A stretch of DNA of 64,000 nt from assembly GCA_036250195.1 (NCBI GenBank), contig JAVHZZ010000003.1:82857418-82921417 (forward strand), in the 5' to 3' direction. A program made the position numbers and the translations under genes. This document shows, piece after piece, positions 44,802 through 56,515 of this stretch (the first letter of the stretch is position 1; every line of letters begins with the position of its first letter). Source of the DNA: Mixophyes australis (taxonomy: Eukaryota > Chordata > Amphibia > Anura > Limnodynastidae). The notes below the pieces were generated by a model that did not search any database, was not told where the DNA came from, and saw only the letters and a program-made list of their open reading frames with translations.

Positions 44802-45729
44802 CCAGCAAGTGCAAGTACCATCTCCTAAAGTTGATTCAGCTACGAGATCGGGGCACCACCAGTGCAGAGCTAACTCAAGAATGGCACAGGCAGGTGGGTG
44901 TGCATCTGCATGCACAGTTAGGCGAAGACTTTTGGAGGCTGGCCTGGTGTCAAGAAGGCCAGCAAAGAAACCACTTCTCTTCAGGAAAAACATCAGGGAT
45001 AGACTGATATTCTGTAAAAGCTACAGAGATTGGACTGCTGAGGACTGGGGTAAAGTCATTTTCTCTGTTGAATCCCCTTTCAGATTGTTTGAAGCATCTG
45101 GAAAAATGCTTGTCTAGAGAAGGAAAGGTGAGCGCTACATCAGTCCTGTGTCATGCCAACAGTAAAGCATCCCGAGACCATTCATGTGTGGGGTTGCTTT
45201 TCAGCCAAGGGAGTGGGCTCGCTAACCATTTTTCTTAAGAACACAGCCATGAATAATGAATGGTACCAAAACATCCTCCAAGAGCAACTTCTCCCAACCA
45301 TCAAAGAACAGTTTGGTGACGAGCAATGTCTTTTCCAGCATGATGGAGCACCTTGCCATAAGGCAAAAGTGATAACTAAGTGGCTCATGGATCAAAACAT
45401 TGAAATTTTGGGTTCATGGCCAGGAAACTCCCCAGACCTTAATCCCATTGAGAACTTGTGTTCAATCCTCAAGAGGCGGTTGGACAAACAAAATCACACA
45501 AACTGTGACAAACTCCAAGCATTGGCGGCCATCAGTCAGTATGTGGCCCAGAAGTTGATTGACAGCATGCCAGGGCGAATTGCAGAGGTCTTCAAAAACA
45601 AGGTTCGACACTGCAAACCTTGACTCTTTGCATAAACTTAATTTGTCAATAAAAGTCTTTGACACTTATGAAATGCTTGTAATTTTACTTCAATATACCA
45701 TAGCAACATTTGACTTTTGGCCATGACTG
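44802..45729 (+). pseudogene. Tc1-like transposon fragment, 3' two-thirds
   Basis: Relative of 34309-35817. It begins inside the transposase (after the helix-turn-helix) and ends at the right terminus TTTTGGCCATGACTG, followed by TA. The block expected to hold the first catalytic Asp reads FSVESPF, with Val in place of Asp. The later part (45153-45623) keeps FQHDGAPCH and DLNPIENL with 35 residues between Asp and Glu. A stop follows KMLV at about 45117. About 70 bp just inside the right end are deleted compared with the other copy, and a 12-bp segment is missing near 45525. Confidence 0.87.
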
Positions 45730-45966
45730 TACATTGAATACATAAATCATAATGTTCTTAATTCGTTCTGTACATTAAATGCATTTTTATATTCTCGCTT
45801 ACTTGCATACAAATTTTCTTTGCAATGTAGGGGCATGTTTACATGTCATTTTTAATACAAAGACGATGCAAGGACAATCATCACTATCAGTCAGCACTTA
45901 CACCTGCCCTGTACCTGGTGCAAATGATACGGCTATAAAAAAAAACCATACTTTAGAGAACACCAA

Positions 45967-46107
45967 GGGGTATATTTACTAAACTGCAGGTTTGAAAAAG
46001 TGGAGTTGTTGCCTATAGCAACTAATCAGATTCTAACTGTCATTTTGTAGAATGCACTAAATAATGCACTCCACTTTTCCAAACCCGCAGTTTAGTAAAT
46101 CTAGCCC
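45967..46107. mobile_element. palindromic MITE, family E copy 1
   Basis: GGGGTATATTTACTAAACTGC to GCAGTTTAGTAAATCTAGCCC, flanked by CAA (45964-45966, 46108-46110). The interior 'gttgcctatagcaactaatc' matches 60389-60563. It is shorter than that copy through loss in the right arm. Confidence 0.8.
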
Positions 46108-46110
46108 CAA

Positions 46111-46491
46111 GACTTGAATTGCCCACACCCTTACTGCCCCTGCTCCTTATACCTAAAATTGGTCAGTTGAAAATGCAGTTTATGCTATTTTCATTAGTGG
46201 ATTTCAGCTGCATTCAAATTCTTAATAATCCTCTATATTCTCCCTTTATTTGAGAAGATGTATTGCACATTTTATTATCCGTCTGTAACATAATGACCAT
46301 TAATAGAAAAAAAGATTAAAAAGAAAAAAGAAATGGAGATAACTAATTGTAGAGGATAGCTAAGAAAATTCAGATGTATGCTTAAAAGAAACTTAACTTG
46401 TTATTTAAAGAAAAAGATTGCTATGTGTGATTGCTGCATCAGCTTATCAGTGCTAGCGATATCACATTAAATTTGATTGCAGTTTAATCTC
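46111..46491. other. unassigned, no gene seen
   Basis: AT-rich, with an A-rich patch at 46300-46335. Confidence 0.5.
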
Positions 46492-46498
46492 AATAGAA

Positions 46499-47875
46499 GA
46501 TTCTCTGGTTCTGCTCTTACCTCGCCAACCGCACCTTCTCTGTCTCCACATCTGGCTCTGCCTCGACCCCCTCCCTTCTCCCGGTTGGAGTCCCCCAGGC
46601 TCTGTTCTCGGCCCCCTACTATTCTCGCTCTACACTTCCTCCCTCGGGACTCTCATCTCCTCCTACGGTCTTCAGTATCACCTCTATGCTGACGACATTC
46701 AGCTCTACGTATCTTCTCCTGATCTCTCTCCCACTCTCCTCTCCCGTGTATCTGACTGCCTCTCTGCCATCTCCTCCTGGATGTCCTTGCGCTTTCTCAA
46801 AATTACTATCTCAAAACCTGAACTAATTGTCTTCCCTCCCCCCAGGCTCCCCTCTCACCACAACCTCTCTATCGTGGTTAATATTACAACCATCTCCTCT
46901 GTCACCCAGCTCCGTTGCCTGGGTGTCACCCTTGACTCCTCTCTCTCCTTTGTCCCCCACATCCAATCTCTAGCCCAAACCTGCCGCTTCCAGCGGCGTA
47001 ACATCGTCCGCATCCGGCCCTTCCTCTCACAAGATGCCACCAAAACCATCATCCACGCTCTCATCATCTCCCGCCTCGACTACTGCAACCTTCTCCTTAC
47101 TGGCCTCCCCCTCTCCCACCTCGCCCCCCTTCGTTCTGTTCTCAATGCGGCTGCCGGACTCATCTTTCTTTCACGCCGCTCCTCCTCCGCCTCCCCTCCC
47201 TGTCTTGCCTTACACTGGCTCCCCTTCCCCTACAGGATCCTTTTCAAACTCCTCACCACCACTTACAAAGCTCTCTCCCAGTCTACTGCCCCCTATATAT
47301 CTCTAACCTCCTCACCATTCACACCCCTGCCCACTCCCTGCGCTCGGTCAATGACCGTCGCCTCTCCTCCACTCTGATCACCTCTTCCTACTCCAGAATC
47401 CAGGACTTCTCCCGAGCTGCTCCCCTCCACTGGAATGACCTCCCCCACTCCATCCGTCTCTCATCCAGTCTGTGCTCCTTCAAACGGGCACTTAAAACTC
47501 ACCTGTTCCTCAAAGCCTACCAACCATCCACTTAACCCTTACCTTGTTGCTCCTTCACTAACCTCCTTCTCTCGTTCTCCCCTCTCTCCACCAGCCCCGC
47601 CTTTCTCTCCCTTACTTTAATGGCTCCCTCTTGTGCCTGTTTGTCCACCCTCCCTTAGGATGTGAGCTCGTATGAGCAGGGCCCCTCTCCCCTCCTGTCT
47701 CCATACCGGTTCTTCGCTCATATGTCTGCCCGGAGTTCTGAAGTATTGGTACTTTGTGTTTATTGCTCTGTACTACGTCACCCTGTATGGTCTCCTGCTT
47801 GTATTATGTACGGCGCTGCGTAAACCTTGTGGCGCCTAACAAATAAATTATAATAATAATATGAATAATAATAAT
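46499..47875 (+). mobile_element. L2 LINE, 1.4 kb, 5'-truncated in the RT domain
   Basis: Flanked by AATAGAA (46492-46498, 47876-47882). It starts in the RT domain (tgg ttc tgc tct tac: [13 protein letters not shown]) and shows GVPQ and [11 protein letters not shown] near 46670-46710. The 46781-47377 frame has [26 protein letters not shown] and [16 protein letters not shown] change of frame near 47300 is followed by RAAPLHWNDLPHSIRLS. The 3' UTR has 'atgagcagggcccctc', 'cggcgctgcgtaaaccttgt' and an AAT tail. Same subfamily as 25674-28523. Confidence 0.9.
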
Positions 47876-47884
47876 AATAGAAAC

Positions 47885-48262
47885 CAGTGCTTTTTTTGTA
47901 AGATAAAAGGTACCAGAATTCATATCATGTAGTCAATCACTGTACACACACCCACACAACTCAGTTGTACAACGAAACATAATGGTTGCCGCCCGCAGTA
48001 AGCACTCAGTGCGTGACCACACGACCAATCACAAGCTGAGCATCGCCACAAGCCGAGCAGTGCCTTCACAACCAGCGCGGACGAAGTGTGCATGCATCGG
48101 ACTCAACACACAAGCAACCCGCATGCACCGTTTTAATGACTTTGTCGCCGACCTGCTACGCTCGATAGGGCGTTTTAAGTCCACGTGAACCAAACATCCA
48201 ATGTTCAAAACATACTTTTAAGGTTACTCAGTTCCAGTGAGTTCTATGACAAAAAAACACTG
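47885..48262. mobile_element. hAT-type MITE, 378 bp
   Basis: Left end CAGTGCTTTTTTTGTAAGAT, right end GACAAAAAAACACTG, so the termini are inverted repeats (CAGTGYTTTTTTTG). Second-order similarity: 'ggtaccagaattca' against the complement of 'gttccagtgagttc'. No 8-bp duplication could be found, perhaps because the left side borders an L2 tail. Non-coding. Confidence 0.7.
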
Positions 48263-49737
48263 GTAGGATCTATAAACAAGGGAGTAATACTTTAATGCAC
48301 AATTATTGCAATATCAAATATGCACAAAAGTATTGCAGCATGTAGAAATAAGAGTGCTAAATTAGCCAAAGAAGCTGAACAAAAATATGATCATTTCTTT
48401 ATAAAGGAAGACGGACAATTAATGTAAACATGCATCCATTATTAAAATTCCTAAAATGTAAAGGAAAGGAAAATAAAAATAAAAATAAAAAATATTCAAG
48501 GCAAAAGCCTGGTAACTTGCAATCAAGCTGTCAAGACCGCTTGTGAGGAGATAATAATAGAAACATCTAAAACTACCAAGGGAATTATAGTAGACCTATA
48601 TGAGACTCTGGATACAGACAGTGTGTTCCAAGAACTGCTTACAGTGTCTACAAGGGTCACAAATAACATAATCAAACAGGCCTGTTTGATAGAAAAACAG
48701 AGAAACTTGAGTGCATATTGTTGCAAATAGCAAGACAGGAATAACAGCAACTGTCCCCTATTTTTGCCCTTAGGAAAGATGCAATGGGAAAAAGATTATG
48801 AGAAAGAAGGGGAGTTTACTCAGGGGCAGGCTGGACTGGGGGACCAGTCCCCTAGGTTAAAATTTACCAGCCCTCCTCTAATTCTACTGGAACCACTCTA
48901 AATATTCTACATAGTGAATAAATTGCTGCACCTTCAGATAACAGGCAATAGACAGAAGCTCAGACAAGAGTAAACCATACAAGGGTAGAGTCATATGGCA
49001 ATTGCATTATACAACCCACATTCTCTACTGTGAAATTACCAATGGTGACAAGAAAGGTTCCACCTGCAATCTCTGAATTTAGCTCTCCCACATATGAGGC
49101 GACATAGTTGATCTATAAAATAGATTCAGGAGGACATACAATATTTGTTCCCACAAAAAGGACCCACAAAATATATCTGGCTGAGTTTAACATATTTTTA
49201 TCCGCACCGGAACACTTTGCAGGATCTACAGGCGTCTTCAAGCCACTAACCATAGCAAAACCTGAAGAAGAGAAAATGATCCTGATGACATCACTATGAA
49301 GTATGGCGCCAAGTGACATGGTAATACCATTTCCTTTTTCATATCAAATCAGATGAGGTGCCCATTGCAGAGACTGAGATTAGCAATTGACAGATAGACC
49401 CATCCCACAAATCATATATGCTTGTATATATTACATTGCTGTGTTATTATATGAGTACTTATAACCTCCCCCATTAGATATGAGCCGACCCTTTTGTGCT
49501 TGAATAAAAATACAGTTGAAGACAAAAACACACACATCCTCTGCATTACCGCTGTCTGTGTGTGTCTGACAGCGGCAATGAAGAGCATGGAAACACTTGT
49601 GGCTTTGGAGTGCTTTTGTGGCTATTGTTTATGAATGAAACCCATCTGTCAATCAAACAAGGGCCAAAACATCCACAATCATAATTTACTGTTCTGTATA
49701 CTTTGGGCCTGATTTATCATGGAACGCAAACCGAACA
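48263..49737. other. unassigned, no gene seen
   Basis: Open frames of about 60-75 codons on both strands lack motifs. No recognised element ends. Confidence 0.5.
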
Positions 49738-50465
49738 TTAGTGGCCTGATTCATTAAGGAAACTAAAACAAAAAAAAGGAGTAACTTTGCACCTTGGCAA
49801 AACCATGTTGCATTTCAGGGGGAAGTAAATTTAAAATAAATTTAAAATGTGATGGCAGATTTATAGTTAAGGTAAGTCATGTCCTATTATTATTATTATT
49901 ATTATCATCATTTATTTGTTAGGAGCCACAAGATTTCCGCGGCGCCATACATCGTACAAACAGTACACTATACAGGGTGCAACAGTACAGAACAATAAAC
50001 CAATAAAACCAATACTTCAGAAACTCAAGGCAGGCTAATGTAATAAAGACAGAGCAGAAGAACAGGTATGGAGACAGGAGGGAAGGGGGCCCTGCTCATG
50101 TGAGCTTACATCCTAAGGGAGAGTAAACAGAACAGGCACAAGCGGAGCCAGTTGAAGCATGGGGGGAAAGAAGAGGGGGGCCGGGAGGAGAGAGGGGAGA
50201 ATGAGCGGAGGAGATGAGGGGGTTAAGGAGATGGTTGGTAGGCTTTGAGGAACAGGTGAGTTTTAAGTGCACGTTTGAAAGAGCACAGATTAGGAGAGAG
50301 ACGAATGGAGCGGGGGAGGTCATTCCAGTAAAGGGGGGGCCGCACAAGAAAAGTTTTGGATTCTGGAGTGGGAAGAGGTGATAAGAGTTGATGTCCTAGA
50401 TCAACTTTATATTACAGTGTAAAAATAAAGCTATCAAGTATTTGTGTGCTACATGAGAAACAGTA
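49738..50465. mobile_element. MITE, family D copy 2, interrupted and right-truncated
   Basis: 'gcctgattcattaaggaaac' at the left, then sequence like 35838-36000. It is interrupted by the L2 piece at 49887-50390, resumes with 'gatcaactttatattacagt', and stops after 'gtgtgctacatgagaaacag'. The right inverted end is missing. Confidence 0.75.
49887..50390 (-). mobile_element. L2 3' fragment inserted in the MITE
   Basis: 504 bp with duplication ATGTCCTA (49879-49886, 50391-50398). The uninterrupted relative at 35949-35957 reads 'catgtcctagaacaac', confirming the empty site. It contains the L2 3' UTR ('cgcggcgccatac', 'ctgctcatgtgagcttacat') and the last coding stretch (complement of 'tggaatgacctcc'). 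Confidence 0.9.
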
Positions 50466-50916
50466 ATGGAAAAAATTAAAAACAGCGCATCAGCTCCACA
50501 GTCAAAAATAAATAAATCGGCTTGCTGCTAATAATAGAGATTCCCAACCTCTCAAATAAGACTAATCAACAACAACATTACAGCGCACAACCAAAATAAT
50601 ATCAACAGAGTACAATAATGAACTGATACATATACACCTAGTACATGTGTGATGATGAATAATCTAAAAAAAAGATAAGAGAATACTCAATTGTCCCAAT
50701 TGCGTTGTCCTTATGAACACTCCTGCAGAAACTTGTACCCGAAATGCATATATAATAGTCCAACATCATATATGTAATATTCCGCAGTGGAGATCCGTGA
50801 TATACAATATAAAAAGATCCACAATCAGAATCCCATAAAATACCCAAGAGAGGAAATGAAATACTGTTACTTACATATAGTAAAATGAATCATTCCTATA
50901 GTAGGCTGATCTAAGG
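50466..50916. other. unassigned
   Basis: AT-rich, with no motif or element end seen. Confidence 0.45.
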
Positions 50917-51170
50917 AACTCCGTGGTCAACAGCAGGTGGAATAACCAGATGGGACAAGGTGAAAAACCGATGTTAAACAAATCCTTTGATACAGCCAAT
51001 CCGTGCGATCGGCTGCATTCACAGGCACGCTGATCATTTGTGCACACGCCCTGGTCTTTCCAGTCATTCTACCAGCTGTCAACCACGGAGTTGCCGTGTG
51101 GATTGGCCGCATCAAAGGATTCGTTTACCATCTATTTATTCACCTTGTCCTGTCTGGTTATGCATGTACA
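50917..51170. repeat. rearranged inverted repeats
   Basis: Three blocks (A 'aactccgtggtcaacagc', B 'ccagatgggacaaggtgaa', C 'aaatcctttgatacagccaa') occur in order A-B-C from about 50920 to 51003. Their complements follow in order A', C', B' from about 51073 to 51170. A simple hairpin would give C', B', A', so block A' has been moved. Confidence 0.7.
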
Positions 51171-51663
51171 TCTGGTATAAGCATGTCCGTTTTCAAGGTC
51201 GAGCAAATGCAGGCAATGCATTCCTTGATGAATATGAGAGCAACTCACTTACGTGACGTAAATTCGAACGCACGTAGTATTACGTTTTAATTTGCTCCTC
51301 CATCTGATTCGCTAGTAGAGTTACCTTTGTGCATGATATGCATTTGTATCACTGATTGACAGAGCATGCAAAGGTGCAATTCCTTCCTTATCCTCATTCA
51401 ACTTATTATAAACTCATGATTCATGACATAATTGTTATATTAATCCTGCATATTAACCCTTTGTATCATGCATTATCACATCAACCTGTACAAATCAAAG
51501 TGTTATTGCATGATATCAGAAACCCATATAGAACATATCTCTCCCTGTACCACATTAATATACATTTATATACATATAAATATATCATATATACCTACAA
51601 AGGTTTTATTTTAACTCATTAACTTAATTTTATAAGTAACACAATGAAAAATATCTGCAGTGA
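51171..51663. other. unassigned
   Basis: AT-rich, with no coding or repeat signal recognised. Confidence 0.45.
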
Positions 51664-51668
51664 ACACA

Positions 51669-52639
51669 TGTTACGATTACCTCTCCCCATACCAGTGCCG
51701 CAATTGGCGCAGTCCCGGCTCTCGCTTCCGGGCATCGGGTGAAGTCACATGATCACGCGGCGGGCGGGGAACTCAAATCCTCTGTCTATTTAAATCTCGC
51801 TCTGACACTTGGGCAGCGTCAGAGCAACTTCAGCGTTCCTTACTCTGTTCCTGTGTACTGTGCCTCTCTAGTCCTCCTCTGTACCCAGGCCCGGCGCTCC
51901 CATTAGGCAACCTTAGGCAGTTGCCTAGGGCGCCGGGACCTGCAGGGCGCCGCTGACTAGATTTTCTAATCAGCGGCTCAGGAGAGGGTTGCAGCGGCGG
52001 CGGGGTGTTTTTCAGTGTCCGCGGGGCATCTGTGAAGTATCACACTGTCTGCCAGACAGACAGTGTGAATAAAGTTCTTTCCCGGCGCCCCCCTCCCTTC
52101 CCAGCAAGCATCACTCCGCCTCTGCGTGAAGAAGGCGCGGATCAGCTAGAGAAAGGGTAAGTAAACTCTCCTTTTTTTTTTTAGTGTGTTCGCGGGGGGG
52201 GCGGGGGCGGCAAAATTTTGCCTAGGGCGTCGTGAACCCTAGCACCGGCGCTGTCTGTACCAGTCCTGTTTTGCCAGCCATTCCCTGCTCTCCAATCCCT
52301 GTGTACCAGACCCGGCTTACTTGATCACAATTATCTGCTGTTCTACCTGTGTACCAGATCCCGGCTTACCTGACCATGAGTATCTGCTATCCTACCTGTG
52401 TACCAAACCAGGCTTACCTGATCACGATTACCTGCTGACTTACCTGTGTACCAGACCCCAACTTACCTGACCTTGAATATCTCCCTCAGCCCTACCTCCC
52501 TACCTGTGAGCCTCTGCAGCTAAGCCCATCCCACCTTGCGGAGGTACTTGGTGAACACCAGGGGGTTCGTTAGACTCTGCACCACAGGCCAGCCAGCGCT
52601 AATCTAGAGTTGGGCAAGTATCCCATCACTTCCTTTACA
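51669..52639 (+). repeat. solo LTR carrying a nested hAT MITE
   Basis: TGTTACGATTACC to CCTTTACA, with 5-bp duplication ACACA (51664-51668, 52640-52644). TATTTAAA at 51787-51794 marks the promoter. Without the nested element the LTR is about 595 bp. From about 52297 to 52492 a roughly 48-bp unit repeats four times ('cctgtgtaccagacccggct'), the same kind of leader repeat as in the 16.1-kb LTR-like sequence. Confidence 0.85.
51886..52253. mobile_element. hAT MITE, 368 bp, inside the solo LTR
   Basis: CAGGCCCGGCGCTCCC to AGCACCGGCGCTG, inverted ends CAGSSCCGGYGCT. Perfect 8-bp duplication TCTGTACC (51878-51885, 52254-52261). 'ttgcctagggcgccg' near the left and 'ttttgcctagggcgtcg' near the right are in direct orientation. 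GC-rich, non-coding. Confidence 0.9.
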
Positions 52640-52644
52640 ACACA

Positions 52645-54056
52645 ACTCACAAAATAATACATTTATAATATTGTTTATAAGTTAAGTAGTTTTGGGGTGA
52701 TTTTTCAACTATTTGTAACAATATTTGGGTGTGGGAACCTTTACCACCTGAAAAATAGTTTTTTATTTAATTCAAAATATTGTGACATTTTGTAAACACT
52801 CCTTAGTTTTATCACTGTAGTTTGCTCCCACATTTTTCAAGTTCAACAGAGTTCAGAGGTGCTACATTAAGAAAATTTCTCTGCAGGGTACACTGTATTC
52901 TGAACTAGTCAGAGGACTTCATTGTGGAGGCAAATGCAGATATATTGGGAGTGGGGGTATTTGTCTACAAACACTTATTAGGCCCTAAAAGTCAGACACC
53001 TGTAGAAGACAAATTTTGTACAGAAGGGCCTACTCTTTTATGCTGCAAAACAAAATGGTTAATATTATAACAGATTATTCAATCAAGACACTCACATTAT
53101 TGTGCAAGAGCCTGGGATGTCTCTGTCTCCTCCATCTCCTGCACTACAGCCTGCAATTGGGGCACCTCCATTATAATAAGTGTCACAATGGTGCCTTCAA
53201 ATCTGCATCATGGGATGGGGAAAGGCATTATATGGTGAGTGGAAAAAGGGATTGGTCAGGGGTTGGGGAAAGGGCTGCCTCCTCCCGGCCCTTATCCTGG
53301 GCCTTCTGTAGATGTCGTCATTGGCGTCATTCAGTTGGAAGAAATATGACACATTAGTATTTTAATAACTGTCATCTCTCTCTGTCCCACATACAAACAT
53401 ACCCTGATATAATATTGGGTTTAAATGCTAATTATCAAATACAACACATGCACCATTACGCCATTATTGCCCAAATAAATACACCTGTACATCACTTGCA
53501 TATGGACTTGACATTTGAGGTATTTTTAGACTTCAGTATCCTAAAGTGAATGTTACTTTTTGTTAACACATTATCATACTGATAAACTGAAACATTGCAA
53601 TTACTTAGCAGGCCTTGTCCAATGAAGTTCATTATTTCAAGCCACATTAATTTTATCAATTTACTAAAATATTTTGTGTAATTGAGAACTTACACCTTGC
53701 AATCTGCAATCTACACAGGTTGCTCAAGCGACACTGCAGCTGTACAATGGAGCATCTGCTCCCCAGCCTATGTCTAATTTCCATTCTTGCAGTCCTGTAG
53801 GCTGCATTTTTCTGCTCGCTACTAAAGTAATGAGCAGTGGGACCAATGCAGTGGTCCATTACCCTGGTAAGGGCCCTAAGCTTGATTCGGGTGAAGCTAG
53901 CCGCTTTCAGAATTGGTTGACCATATATCATTTAATAAGAACGTTCAAACACAATGAATGGCAATAGAGGACAACTCTGCAGACACTATTAAAAGCTGGA
54001 GGAGAAATCATAGTACTACAACATTTTGTGATCCTGGCTGAATAGCTATTATATTG
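52645..54056. other. unassigned, no gene seen
   Basis: Open frames at 53016-53357 (+) and 53656-53931 (-) have no motif, and the latter ends against the Tc1 element's flank. No support for a gene. Confidence 0.5.
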
Positions 54057-54058
54057 GA

Positions 54059-55239
54059 CACCGATCAACCACAACATTAAAACACCAAATTTTGTGTAGG
54101 TCCTCCTCCTGCTGCCAAAACAGCTCTGGTCTGTCAAGATATAGACTCCACAATACCTCTGAAGGTGTTCTATGGTATCTGGTACCAATACATTAGCAGC
54201 AGATTCTTAAAACTCTGTAAATTGCTAGTTTGGCCCTCATAGGTTCAGATTTGTTTGTCCAGCACATCTCACAGATGCTCAATTAAATTGAGATCTTGGG
54301 AATTTGGAGGCCAAGTCAACACCTTGAACCTTTTGTCATGTTCCTCAAACCATTACTGAACAATTTTTGCAGTGTGGCAGGACGCATGATCCTGCTGATG
54401 GAGGCCACTGCCATCAAGGAACACCGTTTACATAAAGGGTTGTACTGGGTCTGCAACAATTTTAAGTAGGAGGTACGTGTCAAAATAACATCAACCTGAA
54501 TGCCATGACCCATGGTTTCTCAGCACAACATTGCCCAGAGCATCACACTAGTTGAGATGGCTTGCCTTCTTCGCATATGCATCCTGTTGCCACCTCTTCC
54601 ACGGGTAAATGACGCTCATGCACCCGGCCATCCACTTGATGTAAAAGTAAACGAGATTCATCAGACCAGACCACCTTCTTCCATTGTTCCATGGTCCAGT
54701 TGTGGCACATTGTAGGCGCTTTCGGTAGTAGATGGGTCAGCATGCGAACGCTGACCCATCATCCCCATAGGCAGCAAGCTATGATGCACTCTGTGGTTCA
54801 GACACCTTTCAATCATAGACAGCATTAACTTTTTCAGCAGTTTGTGCAACAGTAGCACTTCTGTGGGATTGGAAAAGACGGGCTAGCCTTCACTTCCCAC
54901 GCGCATCAATAAGCCTTGGGCACCCATGACCCTGTTGCCAGTTTACCGGTTGTCATTCCTTGGACCACTTTTGGTAGGCGCTAACCACTGTATACCGGGA
55001 ACACCCCACAAGACCTAACATTTTGGAGATGCTCTGATTTAGTCGTCTAGCCATCACAATTTGCCCCCTGTCAAAGTAGCTCAGATCCTTAGGCTTGGCC
55101 AGTTTTCCTTCCAATATATCAAACTATAATAACTGTATACTTGATACCTAATGTATCCTACCCCTTGACAGGTGCCATTGTAATTAGAAACTCAATGTTT
55201 TTCACTTGCCAGTGGTTTTAATGTTGTGGCTAATCAGTG
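54059..55239 (-). mobile_element. Tc1/mariner element with broken transposase, 36-residue D-E spacing
   Basis: 1181 bp. Ends: CACCGATCAACCACAACATT at the left, mirrored by AATGTTGTGGCTAATCAGTG at the right. TA follows the right end (55240-55241), and GA is at the left, probably a mutated TA. Minus-strand coding shows WTMEQWKKVVWSDESR (first catalytic Asp, near 54700-54655), QQDHASCHTAKIVQ (second Asp, near 54395-54355) and SQDLNLIEHL (Glu, near 54305-54275). Thirty-six residues separate the last two, counting one stop. Stops and frame changes are frequent. Ends and spacing differ from the 34.3-kb family. Confidence 0.87.
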
Positions 55240-55243
55240 TATA

Positions 55244-56515
55244 TCCTGATGACATCTTGACATCTCCTCGCCTGACTTCTTCCCCTCTCTCGTGTCTCTA
55301 GCCATCTTTCTGCTATTTCCTCTTGAATGTCCCAGCGTTTGACTAAACTTAATTTGTCTAAAACTGAACTCAAGATCTTCCAACCCGCCAAAGTACCCTC
55401 CATCATCTCTCTTTCCATTAACAATATTACCTTATTTCTTGGACCCGCAAATTTGCTGCCTATGATTTATCCTTGACTCCTCCCACTCTAACTCCCCACA
55501 TTCAATTCCTCTCCCACGTAAGCTGCTTCCAACTTAAAACATCTCTAGGATCAGACCCTTTATCACTCTTGAGGCAAAAAAGCCATCATTCACTCCCTTG
55601 TCATCTCTTATCTAGACTAATGTAGACTCAATGGCTTTCTTCCTATCTTTCCAAAAATGCAATTCATCCTTAATGCTGCTGCTTGGCCTATTTTCTTTCT
55701 TTTTTTTCTTTCCCTTTCTTTCTTTTCTTTCTTTTCTTTCTCTGCACCTGCTTCTACTCTCTGCCAGTTGCTACACTGGCTTCCCTTCTGCTACAGAATC
55801 TTACCCTCACCAATAAGTCATCCCCCAATCCTACCCTTAAATCTCCAGCATTATCTCCCTTCACACTCCTTTCTAGCAATGACTGCTGCCTCTCCTCCTC
55901 ATTCACAACCTTCTCTCACTCCTGCCTCCAAGATTTCTCCTGTGCTGCTCCTCTCCTCTATAATTCACTCCCTTTCCACCTCAGACTTTCCAGCTCTCTT
56001 CAAGGCTTCAAACAAGCTCATAAAACCCATTTCTTCATCAAAGTCTGCCAGCTCTCATCCTAACCCACCTCTGTTCCTGGTCCACACTGTCCCATTCCTG
56101 CTATGTCACCCCTGTTCAACTCTCTCACCATTCTAAATTGTAAGCTCTCACAAGCAAGGCCCTCTTCCCTCATGACCTACTCTTTTCATTAACTGTATCA
56201 CCAACATACCTGTGTCTTTTGCTCCTTTCCTTAATCAGCTACTCTGATCCTGTTTGTTATTCCAACAGTCTTGAGTACAGCCTCGGATTGTGCTGATTTG
56301 CTCCCCCACCTCTCATGTCTCTTACCTCAAGACATAGTAAAACTGTTCCCCTGCCTAGCACAATTTCTACTGGTTTGGCTATTTGTTTGCTGTGTATTTT
56401 GCGGATTTGCCTATTTTGTACTGTTTTGGCCATGTATTTTTATTGTATCTTCTCTGTACAGCACTGTGGACACTTTGTGGCATATTATAAATAAATGATG
56501 ATAATAATAATAATA
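55244..56515 (+). mobile_element. old L2-related LINE, 3' part
   Basis: Strongly decayed coding: [13 protein letters not shown] near 55355, ISRIRPF near 55540, an LHWLP-like block near 55775, then 'ctcacaagcaaggccctctt' and a tail 'cactttgtggcatattataa' running into (ATA)n at 56495-56515. A pyrimidine-rich stretch (55690-55745) has expanded inside the coding part. It belongs to a different subfamily from the GC-rich L2 copies and is related to 58445-59390. Confidence 0.75.

Noticed and set aside
44549..45007. 152-codon plus-strand open frame
   Set aside because: Crosses the hAT end / Tc1 junction at 44801. It is chimeric by chance and includes a T-run translated as poly-Phe.
45153..45623. 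Intact-looking 156-codon gene
   Set aside because: Only the C-terminal part of a Tc1 transposase. The first catalytic Asp and the DNA-binding domain are missing or mutated.
53656..53931. 91-codon minus-strand open frame next to the Tc1/mariner element
   Set aside because: No motif recognised, and no continuation on either side.
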